NCBI GenBank assembly: GCA_002308935.1
Contig: DBWN01000096.1
Location: forward strand, 1-8,322
Source: Bacteroidales bacterium UBA1237
Lineage (GTDB): Bacteria; Bacteroidota; Bacteroidia; Bacteroidales; UBA932
Length of the DNA: 8,322 nt
Reading direction: 5' to 3'
The notes under the pieces are model-generated. The model had not been told where the DNA came from. It saw nothing but the letters and a program-made list of their open reading frames with translations, and did no database searches. How positions within the stretch are numbered: position 1 is the stretch's first letter; each line of letters opens with the position of its first letter. A program made the translations under genes and the position numbers. Below are positions 1 through 6,512 of the stretch, in pieces.

Positions 1-116
1 GTGCTCAGGCCGCTCATATCCGCCATACTGCGCGGGCTGGGCAGCTCGGAGCATCGCAGGGACAGGTAGGGTAGAGACGACCCGATAGGACGGCATATTA
101 ATCTGATGGTTGGCAT
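1..116. other. Unassigned segment upstream of the truncated metalloprotease
   Basis: The metalloprotease reading frame is closed here by stops at 72-74 and 99-101, and neither other + frame reads like the family's preceding region. The first 60 bases are visibly GC-rich. On the minus strand one frame stays open from about 119 to the window edge and contains an ATG near 54, but fewer than 20 codons follow and nothing in them is recognisable. On the + strand, frame 1 is open from base 1 to a TAG at 67-69 and could be the tail of another protein. No function can be assigned. The segment may be foreign DNA at a rearrangement junction, or an assembly join. Confidence 0.4.
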
Positions 117-191
117 CCTATCAATACTGAGATTACCGTCACCAAGACTTTCAACTACAGCGCACCTCAGGGTGGCCAGGGTGGTGGCCAG

Positions 192-1964
192 ATGGGACAG
201 ATGCGTGGACTTCCCGCAGGATCGGAAGCCGGAACTGTCACCATCGTTCTCAATACATCTTTGCTCCTTCTTCCCGAGAAACCTATGCAGCAGAGGTATT
301 TCGATCCCAGAGTAGGTTACTTCGCCAACGGATACAGCAAGTTCTCAGATACTCAGCAGGAGGTTGAAACCGTCCGTTTCATTACCCGTTGGAGACTCGA
401 AGCCCGTCCTGAGGATGTGGAGAAACAGAGAAGGGGTGAGCTTGTCGAGCCCATCAAGCCTATCGTTTATTATATCGATCCCGCAACTCCCAAGCAGTGG
501 AGGCCTTATCTCATCGCCGGTGTCAACGACTGGAACGTCGCATTCGAGCAGGCCGGTTGGAAGAACGCCATTTGTGCCGAGGAGTGGCCGGAGGACAATC
601 CGGATATGAGCATGGAGGATGCACGCTTCTCCGTCATCCGTTATCTTGCTTCCCCCACCGCAAACGCATACGGCCCCAATGTCCATGACCCCCGTTCCGG
701 AGAAATCCTTGAGAGTCATATCGGTTGGTATCACAACGTGATGACCCTCGTCCACGACTGGTATCAGGTTCAGGCCGGCGCCGTCGATCCCCGCGCCCGC
801 AAGATGAAATATGATGACGAGCTCATGGGCGACCTCATCCGTTTCGTCTCTTCCCACGAGGTAGGCCACACTCTCGGTCTTCGTCACAACATGGGATCCA
901 GCAGCTTCACTCCCGTCGAGAAGCTCCGTGACAAGGCTTGGGTTGAGGAGCACGGACACACCGTGAGCATCATGGACTACGCACGTTTCAACTACGTCGC
1001 GCAGCCTGAGGACAACATCGGAAAAGCCGGTCTTTATCCACGTATCAATGACTACGACAAGTGGGCAATCGAGTACGGCTACCGTCCCACAGAGTATACA
1101 GATCCTGAGAAAGACCATCTGTATTGGAACAATGTGATCATCGAGCGTCTCAACAATAATCCGGCCCTTTGGTTCGGAGGTGAAGGAAGTGATTCCGATC
1201 CTCGTGCTCAGAGGGAAGACCTCAGTGATGACGCTGTTGCCGCAAGCAATTACGGTATCAAGAACCTCAAGAGGGTTATTGTTGAGATCCCTGAATGGAA
1301 CGTGGAAGAGGCTGATATGTATACCAACGTAAGCCGTATGTATGAGGCCGTGGTCAGCCAGTTCAACCGCTATATGGGGCATGTCGCCGCCAATATCGGA
1401 GGCCGTTACCTCACCAACAAGAGTATCGAGCAGACTTCCGCTCCCGACAAGTACGCTCCAGTTCCAAAGACCCGTCAGAAGGCTGCGCTTGATTTCCTCA
1501 ACGAGCACGTGTTCACTAAGCCCGAGTGGATTGTCAATGTTCCTTACATCTTCGATCTTACCGACCGTCCCGACAACTATCTTTACAACGTGGTGAATGG
1601 CGTCGTCAGTTCTTCCGTCCTACTTTCGACCGCCAAACTTGACCGCCTGGAGCAGTTTGCGCAGTACGATTCTTCGAACTACAGCGCTGAGGAGTATCTT
1701 TCCGATCTCTATGGAATGGTCTTCTCCGAACTCGGAAAAGGTAAGGCCGTAGACAGCTATCGCCGCTATCTGCAGCGCAGGTATGTCACCGCAGCTCTCG
1801 AGGCTTACGCAGCTGCAGCCGCCACATCAAACGGCAAATCCCTTCTTCTCGGACAGCTTGTCGAGATTCAGGAGAAAGCCGCCAAGGCAAAATCTTCCGA
1901 TTCCGTTACAAAGGCTCACTGGCTTGCTATATCCAAGCAGATTGACTCCGCCTTGAAGAAGTAG
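192..1964 (+). CDS. Zinc-dependent metalloprotease (Bacteroidota DUF5117/DUF4953-type), 5'-truncated
   Basis: The product is a metzincin-type zinc protease that in complete form is normally exported. Counting from the ATG at 192, His222, Glu223, His226 and His232 form the zinc-binding and catalytic HEVGHTLGLRH motif. The downstream Met-turn is SIMDY with Met261. The stretch LLLLPEKPM...YFDPRVGYF near residues 25-45 is typical of the linker before the catalytic domain in this family. Family-like sequence continues upstream of 192 in the same frame to about 117 (PINTEITVTKTFNY), with no alternative start codon between, so 192 is only the first available ATG and not a natural start. Relatives are roughly 800-870 residues with a signal peptide and DUF5118/DUF5117-like N-terminal domains, so about 230-250 residues are missing. 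The C-terminal end, finishing ALKK, looks complete. Codons favour C or G in the third position, unlike the next gene. As it stands the product lacks a signal peptide and is probably not exported. It may be a pseudogene or an artefact of an assembly join. The family call is firm; the natural substrate is unknown. Confidence 0.88.
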   Translation: MGQMRGLPAGSEAGTVTIVLNTSLLLLPEKPMQQRYFDPRVGYFANGYSKFSDTQQEVETVRFITRWRLEARPEDVEKQRRGELVEPIKPIVYYIDPATPKQWRPYLIAGVNDWNVAFEQAGWKNAICAEEWPEDNPDMSMEDARFSVIRYLASPTANAYGPNVHDPRSGEILESHIGWYHNVMTLVHDWYQVQAGAVDPRARKMKYDDELMGDLIRFVSSHEVGHTLGLRHNMGSSSFTPVEKLRDKAWVEEHGHTVSIMDYARFNYVAQPEDNIGKAGLYPRINDYDKWAIEYGYRPTEYTDPEKDHLYWNNVIIERLNNNPALWFGGEGSDSDPRAQREDLSDDAVAASNYGIKNLKRVIVEIPEWNVEEADMYTNVSRMYEAVVSQFNRYMGHVAANIGGRYLTNKSIEQTSAPDKYAPVPKTRQKAALDFLNEHVFTKPEWIVNVPYIFDLTDRPDNYLYNVVNGVVSSSVLLSTAKLDRLEQFAQYDSSNYSAEEYLSDLYGMVFSELGKGKAVDSYRRYLQRRYVTAALEAYAAAAATSNGKSLLLGQLVEIQEKAAKAKSSDSVTKAHWLAISKQIDSALKK

Positions 1965-1989
1965 TCAAACAGATTTCAGATACAACTAT

Positions 1990-2025
1990 TTCCGGCTGGG
2001 ATTTCAGATGAAGCCCCAGCCGGAA
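1990..2025 (+). terminator. Likely intrinsic terminator of the metalloprotease gene
   Basis: A perfect 11-bp inverted repeat (TTCCGGCTGGG at 1990-2000, CCCAGCCGGAA at 2015-2025) encloses a 14-base loop and begins 26 bases after the stop codon. The following bases, TTGTATTCTTT, are T-rich but not a clean T-run. The GC-rich stem and its place right after the gene fit a terminator. It separates the metalloprotease from the downstream operon. Confidence 0.72.
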
Positions 2026-2194
2026 TTGTATTCTTTGCAGCAAAGAGATATTCTTGCAAAAAGATCTGCAAGTGTCAAAGGAATATTTTTGCGAAATCCG
2101 TCTTTTTTGTTTTTTTTGCAATTGTTAGTGAGTCGTTTTAAGGCTATTCGTAGCGAGGGGAGTGTTAAAGATGATAGCGATGAAAACAGCTCGT
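2026..2194. other. AT-rich intergenic spacer, no gene seen
   Basis: No convincing gene lies between the terminator and the lipoprotein promoter region. A short + ORF from 2008 to 2235 starts inside the terminator loop and has no recognisable features, so it is treated as chance. There are two T-runs around 2102-2118 and a possible imperfect hairpin (ATATTC 2048-2053 with GAATAT 2081-2086, followed by TTTT), neither strong enough to call. The composition is clearly more AT-rich than the metalloprotease. Confidence 0.4.
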
Positions 2195-2227
2195 TTTGTA
2201 CGATTGTAAGCCTTAGCAATACTTGTT
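2195..2227 (+). promoter_or_regulatory. Weak candidate promoter for the lipoprotein operon
   Basis: TTTG at 2195-2198 matches the Bacteroidota -33 element. After a 21-base spacer, TACTTGTT at 2220-2227 partly matches the -7 element TAnnTTTG (four of six fixed positions). It lies 32 bases before the lipoprotein start, a sensible place for the operon promoter. The poor -7 match makes this a tentative call. Confidence 0.25.
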
Positions 2228-2259
2228 TATACTAATCAACGTTTTAATTCTTTTAGTTT

Positions 2260-2823
2260 ATGAAAAAGTTTGTGCTTTTTGCCTGTTTGCTTTCTTTCGT
2301 TTTTGTGTCTTGTCAAACGAAAGACATCAAAGAGGAGCCAATTGATCTGAAGAATTCTTCATCTAGGCATTTTCAGACTAAGGACTTCTCCTTTGATGGT
2401 GAGAAGTTCTCTTTGCCACTTGATTTGGAACAGGCTTTGGAGGAAGGCGTGTCAGAGGAAGAATACTATTTTGCGAAAAAATTAGTTCTTGAAATGAATG
2501 AACGTATTCAAAAGACGAAAAGTGACGAGTGGAGCATTTCAGCGTATGGATATCTTACGTATGATCCCAGTACAACTCAAGGTCCTTTTGCGTATGCTTT
2601 TCCTATTACAGTCGCGGGGGATTATTTCAAGATGCAAGTTTTTTTCCAGGGCGGTAACGCCGGGGCTACACATGAATTCTGCGCCAATAATGTTTGCCTT
2701 CAAGCTATAGGAACAGGAAATGTGAGCGCGATGTATAACTTAAGCAGTCCTTTTGCCGTCACTTATAGTGTGAATTCAGGTATTGGATATTGTTCTTGGC
2801 TAGCGCTGATTCCTCTCAACTGA
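2260..2823 (+). CDS. Putative outer-envelope lipoprotein of unknown function
   Basis: This 187-residue protein begins with a classic type II signal peptide: MKK, a hydrophobic core, then FVSC with Cys18 as the likely lipidated residue. The mature N-terminus QTKDIKEEP is acidic and could help surface export as in other Bacteroidota, though it is not a clean match to the published export signal. A charged, probably helical stretch follows (about 55-85, rich in Glu and Lys). The C-terminal part (about 92-187) is rich in aromatic, Gly, Ser and Thr residues and looks like a beta-sandwich. It holds three cysteines: Cys141 and Cys146 in CANNVC, and Cys178. No known family is recognised. Third-position A/T codons (ttt, gtt, gaa, aaa) are much more frequent than in the metalloprotease. 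It ends 22 bases before the next gene in the same direction, so co-transcription is likely. The start is supported by the signal peptide. Confidence 0.8.
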   Translation: MKKFVLFACLLSFVFVSCQTKDIKEEPIDLKNSSSRHFQTKDFSFDGEKFSLPLDLEQALEEGVSEEEYYFAKKLVLEMNERIQKTKSDEWSISAYGYLTYDPSTTQGPFAYAFPITVAGDYFKMQVFFQGGNAGATHEFCANNVCLQAIGTGNVSAMYNLSSPFAVTYSVNSGIGYCSWLALIPLN

Positions 2824-2845
2824 TAATTTCTGAACTTTCAAAACT

Positions 2846-3619
2846 ATGCGAATCAATCAACGTAATATTAGGGGTATTGTTCTGGCTGCCTTATTGTTGG
2901 TCCTTCCGTCTTTGAGGGCTTTTTCGGGCAATGCGATTTTGGTCGGCAGATTCATTGAATGGATGAAACAGGATGTCCATGATATGCCTGTCGTCGGTGC
3001 GGATTTTTATAGGAAGAACAAGATAACGCTTGAGGCTGATGGTCAACTATACTCGACGGAACAGTTGAAGGCGGGGAGTTTCGTTTTCGAGAATCTGAAC
3101 GCAGGAAAAGTTCGTCTTACAATAGATTGCGGAGAGCCTTGGCTGTTGTTCAGTGAAGAATTCGAAATAGTGGACGGAGTTAATGCCATCCAGATAGAGA
3201 TGCACCGGGATCCGGCATTGAAGGACAAATATGCCCCGAAAAGTCAGCCGTCCGTTCAAGCCGATACTGCAGATACTTTGCTGAAGTTGACGGCAAAAGG
3301 GAAAAAGCGGAATAATAAGAGCAAGGTGGTCACGACCGTGCAACCTTATTATGATATGTCTGTATGGGATGATGATTCCTCCACTGCCGGCCCTGATGGC
3401 ATCATTCCTCTTGTCGGGTTGTATGAGGAGAATGGTCTTCTTGTCTATGACGGAATGGCGTTGTCAAATTTTGACAATGACATCTACGCAAGGGTTCTCC
3501 GGGCCATACCTGGAGTTGAGGTCGGTAATAAGCTTGTAATAGACCCCTCGTCCGTTGACGTATCATACATGGACCGGGCGATGTTGATAAGAATTGAGGC
3601 GAGAATCAACCTTCGATGA
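2846..3619 (+). CDS. Barrel-less carboxypeptidase-regulatory/plug-like protein, paralogue of the downstream outer-membrane protein
   Basis: This 257-residue protein has a signal peptide (hydrophobic stretch about 10-25, likely cleaved near RAFSG). Residues about 29-118 resemble a carboxypeptidase-regulatory-like beta-sandwich. PVVGADFY, GSFVFENLNAGKVRL and FSEEFEIVDG (FEIV at 106-109) match PVQGAEVV, GGFTFTGLVPGEIHM and FSESFEIVAG of the 926-residue neighbour. A variable linker with a basic patch (KGKKRNNKSK) follows. Then comes a plug-like segment with LLVYD (198-202) and AIPGVEV (220-226), matching TLVYN and QFPGVEV next door. The protein stops 11 residues after YMDRAM (241-246), just where the neighbour has YVNGAMIFG and continues into plug and barrel. 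No transmembrane barrel is encoded, so the product is probably periplasmic. It could be a truncated paralogue or a deliberate soluble partner of the barrel protein. The frame is intact throughout, which argues against random decay. Partner and ligand are unknown. Confidence 0.78.
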   Translation: MRINQRNIRGIVLAALLLVLPSLRAFSGNAILVGRFIEWMKQDVHDMPVVGADFYRKNKITLEADGQLYSTEQLKAGSFVFENLNAGKVRLTIDCGEPWLLFSEEFEIVDGVNAIQIEMHRDPALKDKYAPKSQPSVQADTADTLLKLTAKGKKRNNKSKVVTTVQPYYDMSVWDDDSSTAGPDGIIPLVGLYEENGLLVYDGMALSNFDNDIYARVLRAIPGVEVGNKLVIDPSSVDVSYMDRAMLIRIEARINLR

Positions 3620-3645
3620 AATCAATCTCTGACGTTGTCCGATGA
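3616..3645 (+). CDS. Nine-codon coupling ORF between the plug-like and barrel genes
   Basis: An ATG at 3616 overlaps the upstream stop TGA (3617-3619) as ATGA. Nine codons later (MKSISDVVR) a TGA at 3643-3645 overlaps the ATG at 3642 of the barrel gene, again as ATGA. The peptide shows no features. If used, the arrangement would let ribosomes terminate and re-initiate twice, coupling translation of the flanking genes. It is too short to be more than a suggestion. Confidence 0.25.
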   Translation: MKSISDVVR

Positions 3646-6422
3646 AAAGGAGAAGCATAGTTTTTTCTTTGTGGCTGTTGTCCGCACTCTTTGCAGAGGA
3701 ACGTTCAATGGCGCAGGATTCTACTTCTTCCATCGCAGGAGAGGTCATCGTCAGGCAACAGATTATCGAGCAGAGTTTGCAATACGACTTCCCGGTACAA
3801 GGGGCGGAAGTGGTACTCGTTTGCGGACGGGACACTTTGAAAACAGAAACGGATCTGCGTGGGGGCTTTACTTTTACAGGTCTTGTTCCGGGAGAAATCC
3901 ATATGTCCATAAAAAAAGACGGATATGCTACGTTCTCGGAAAGTTTCGAAATTGTGGCGGGCAAAAATGTCATTCTGGTCGATCTTTCTCCCTCCGGAGG
4001 GGACATAGAACCCTCCGTCGCAACATCCCGTCCCCCCGTAATGACGATGAAGGGGGACACTCTTGTATACAATGCAGCTGCTATCGACAGACGCGAAGGG
4101 GACTATGCGATCGATATACTCAAGCAGTTCCCTGGCGTGGAAGTCCAAGGACGCAGTATCAGTATTGTTGGGCAAAACGTAAGGAGGACTTATGTCAATG
4201 GGGCGATGATATTCGGACAGGACCCGATGTCTTCCATGGAGAACCTGAAAGGTGAGCAGGTCCTGACAATGGACGTTTACAACGAGAAGAGTCCCGAAGA
4301 GACCATAGACGGCAACGTCCGTCCCAAAGACCTTGTCATCAACATAAATACCAAGGACCCGATATTCAGCGTCACCGATATCCAGGCAAGGGCGATTGCG
4401 GGAGTGGATCTGGAGAACGATGACAAAGGAGAACATCAGACAAGGTATACAATCGGGGCTAACGCCAAGTTCTTTTCCGAGAAGAATATCCTCGCCGCCG
4501 ACCTTATTACAGGTAACCTCGGGATGGCGTCAAGTCTTATTTCGGTTGATCCGACGATCCAATCCAACTACAAAGAAGATACTTCTGTCAGTTTGGGTTT
4601 CGATCATTATTTTGGGTCTGCTTTTATAGGCGATGGCGTGCAGGGACGATACAATTTCACACACGGATGGGCAAGAAACAGAAGCAAGGCGTTGTCAGAG
4701 TATTTTGAAATGGAGTCCTTTCCCGGAAGGAATCAGGAAAGTGAGACGCTTGGAACGCAGAAAACAAAAACGCATTCCTTCAATTCCACCCTAGCCTACA
4801 GGACCGCTCCCTTCTTATCGGTATATTGGACTAATGCCTTGTCTTTCAGTTCGTTGGAATCCGAAAGAAACCTTTCGGAGACGACACTGATTCCCGAACA
4901 TGACCCGATGCTGCGGGAAGAAAGGTTTTCACAGAACAACCGTTCCTGGAGTATTTCTGAAAACGTAACCGTTTCTCTGAGGAAAATCCGCAAGTATACC
5001 CCCTCTTTAGGGGTTTCAGTAGAAGCCGGAAGGAATAATCTCGATTCCTGGACTCTTGATACCCTCTCTTCTTCCTATTCCAGGCGGTATCTTACAAAGG
5101 ACGGATTGGGTGTTTCAAGATCGCTGGGTTTAAGTTTCAGACAGCCGGTTGTGATGTATAACGATTCCAGGAAACTGATTAACTTGACTTTGACGGGCGG
5201 ATATACTGCAAAAAGGTCTTCGAAAATCCAGGAGGCCTATGACCTGCTGGACCCCGTACGTCCCGTGTTGAATCCTGCGAATACCTTTGACTATACATTC
5301 AACGATGACAGATACTATCTGCTTGCCAATATGGTTTACAGCCGGATAGGAAGTAATTCGGTCATCGGCTCATTGCAAATCTCATCGGACAGGATCAGGG
5401 ACCTTGAGAATCTTGACGGAAACCGGACGGAAAGGACTTTTTACAGTGTCTTGCCGGCCGTTAGTTTCACAACGGGAAAAGGTTTCACTCTTTCCTATTC
5501 CTGTTCCGATATCATCCCGTCGGTTGAGCAGGTCAGGGATTATATAGATGATACGGACCCTTTGATGCTCAGATCCGGTAATCCGGGAATCAAGAGAAGC
5601 TTGTCGCATTCCTTCAGTCTGAGCCGTTATTCTATGAATGTCAGTGAAGGAAAGCCTCAATATCGCGTTGACATTTCTGCCAATATCGTTACGGACCCGA
5701 TTGTTTCCAAACTCGTCTTTTTCAAGGAGGACACCATCTTGACGGATTACAGGAATTATTCCGCACCTGCAGGATCCGCCCTCAATATCCCGGAAAACTC
5801 CTCTCCGAGGTACAACTTTTCCGCAAGCGGATCCATAAACTACCGCGTATACCTTGCAAAAGACAAGTTTCCTGTCAATTTGAACTTGGTGCCTTCCCTT
5901 TCGTATCAATCCATGCCACAATATTATGGTACAGTCTTCGACAGGACCGGGGAATTCAGAACCGGGGGAAGATTCGGTGCCAACGGATCCTTTTCTTCGG
6001 CGTTGCGATATGGGCTTCTTGCGTCGGTGGAATACTGTAATGTAAGGACCGCAAGCAGCAACAACGACATTTCTTCTATGAATTCATCCCTGGGCGGCAA
6101 CGTGAATCTCGAATTCATGCGTAATGCCCATATCAAGGGGTCCTACAGGTTCAACTTCTATAATTATCTTAAATCCCGGATGCAGGATGTATACCGGCAT
6201 TATCTTGACCTGTCCATTGGTTGGAGTTTCCTAAAAAAGGCGCTTTCGGTGGATATCCTGGGTGTTGACCTCCTCAATAACGGGAAAACATTTTCAGCAA
6301 GCTCCGGTGCTTCCTCCTATGTTCGGACGTGGACTCCTTCTTACGGGAGAAGCATTTTGTTGAGTATCAGTTTCCGCTTCAATTCTTCCGGTGGGAAAAT
6401 GGCTCCCGTTATCGCTTTATGA
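3642..6422 (+). CDS. Outer-membrane beta-barrel protein with carboxypeptidase-regulatory and plug domains (TonB-dependent-receptor-like)
   Basis: This 926-residue protein has a signal peptide (MKRRSIVFSLWLLSALF..., likely cut after SMA near residue 24). Residues about 30-115 look like a carboxypeptidase-regulatory-like domain (FEIV at 102-105). Residues about 135-270 form a plug-like region with GDTLVYN (Tyr143), FPGVEV (Gly165 onward) and TYVNGAMIFG (Tyr184-Val185-Asn186-Gly187), a hallmark of Bacteroidota outer-membrane proteins of the OMP_b-brl_3 kind. From about 270 to the end, alternating aromatic and polar residues and repeated short strands indicate a large barrel. The last strand ends SISFRF, followed by an unusual 13-residue tail (NSSGGKMAPVIAL). 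No clear TonB box is visible, so energised transport is uncertain. It could be a receptor, secretion pore or adhesin. It is last in a run of three same-strand genes and shares its N-terminal modules with the preceding 257-residue protein. The start at 3642 is supported by the signal peptide. Confidence 0.85.
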   Translation: MKRRSIVFSLWLLSALFAEERSMAQDSTSSIAGEVIVRQQIIEQSLQYDFPVQGAEVVLVCGRDTLKTETDLRGGFTFTGLVPGEIHMSIKKDGYATFSESFEIVAGKNVILVDLSPSGGDIEPSVATSRPPVMTMKGDTLVYNAAAIDRREGDYAIDILKQFPGVEVQGRSISIVGQNVRRTYVNGAMIFGQDPMSSMENLKGEQVLTMDVYNEKSPEETIDGNVRPKDLVININTKDPIFSVTDIQARAIAGVDLENDDKGEHQTRYTIGANAKFFSEKNILAADLITGNLGMASSLISVDPTIQSNYKEDTSVSLGFDHYFGSAFIGDGVQGRYNFTHGWARNRSKALSEYFEMESFPGRNQESETLGTQKTKTHSFNSTLAYRTAPFLSVYWTNALSFSSLESERNLSETTLIPEHDPMLREERFSQNNRSWSISENVTVSLRKIRKYTPSLGVSVEAGRNNLDSWTLDTLSSSYSRRYLTKDGLGVSRSLGLSFRQPVVMYNDSRKLINLTLTGGYTAKRSSKIQEAYDLLDPVRPVLNPANTFDYTFNDDRYYLLANMVYSRIGSNSVIGSLQISSDRIRDLENLDGNRTERTFYSVLPAVSFTTGKGFTLSYSCSDIIPSVEQVRDYIDDTDPLMLRSGNPGIKRSLSHSFSLSRYSMNVSEGKPQYRVDISANIVTDPIVSKLVFFKEDTILTDYRNYSAPAGSALNIPENSSPRYNFSASGSINYRVYLAKDKFPVNLNLVPSLSYQSMPQYYGTVFDRTGEFRTGGRFGANGSFSSALRYGLLASVEYCNVRTASSNNDISSMNSSLGGNVNLEFMRNAHIKGSYRFNFYNYLKSRMQDVYRHYLDLSIGWSFLKKALSVDILGVDLLNNGKTFSASSGASSYVRTWTPSYGRSILLSISFRFNSSGGKMAPVIAL

Positions 6423-6458
6423 TTTCGGATCAAAAAGTTGTTGCGAAAAATAAGATAA

Positions 6459-6476
6459 GTTCCTAACTTTCGGAAC
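6459..6476 (+). terminator. Weak hairpin after the outer-membrane protein gene
   Basis: GTTCC (6459-6463) and GGAAC (6472-6476) can form a 5-bp stem with an 8-base loop, 36 bases after the stop codon and just before the insertion sequence. The stem is short and the following AATAAACTTTAG is not a proper T-run, so termination here is only possible, not shown. Confidence 0.25.
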
Positions 6477-6495
6477 AATAAACTTTAGATGATTT

Positions 6496-6511
6496 CAAAA
6501 GTAGCACTACA
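6496..6511. repeat. Left terminal inverted repeat of the insertion sequence
   Basis: The 16 bases CAAAAGTAGCACTACA are an exact reverse complement of 8266-8281. The transposase stop codon (TGA on the minus strand, 6513-6515) begins only one base inside this repeat. Confidence 0.88.
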
Positions 6512-6512
6512 C

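Noticed and set aside
345..1508. A 387-codon minus-strand open frame opposite the metalloprotease
   Set aside because: The + strand carries clear zinc-binding and Met-turn motifs, and the antisense product shows no domain or signal. Biased codon use on the real strand commonly leaves the opposite frame open.
2008..2235. A 75-codon + strand ORF between the metalloprotease and the lipoprotein
   Set aside because: It begins inside the terminator hairpin, crosses T-runs and the possible promoter, and has no recognisable motif or signal.
3635..4255. A 206-codon + strand open frame overlapping the start of the barrel gene
   Set aside because: It is in another frame of a gene with a clear signal peptide and domains; its translation is Arg- and Gly-rich with no recognisable feature.
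4998..5014. ACCCC/GGGGT hairpin followed by TTT inside the barrel gene
   Set aside because: The stem is only 5 bp, the T-run is three bases, and it lies in the middle of an intact coding sequence, so it is probably incidental.
2260..6422. SusC/SusD-type glycan uptake pair
   Set aside because: The lipoprotein is 187 residues with no SusD-like helical repeats, the barrel protein lacks a visible TonB box, and no glycan-degrading enzyme gene is present in the window.
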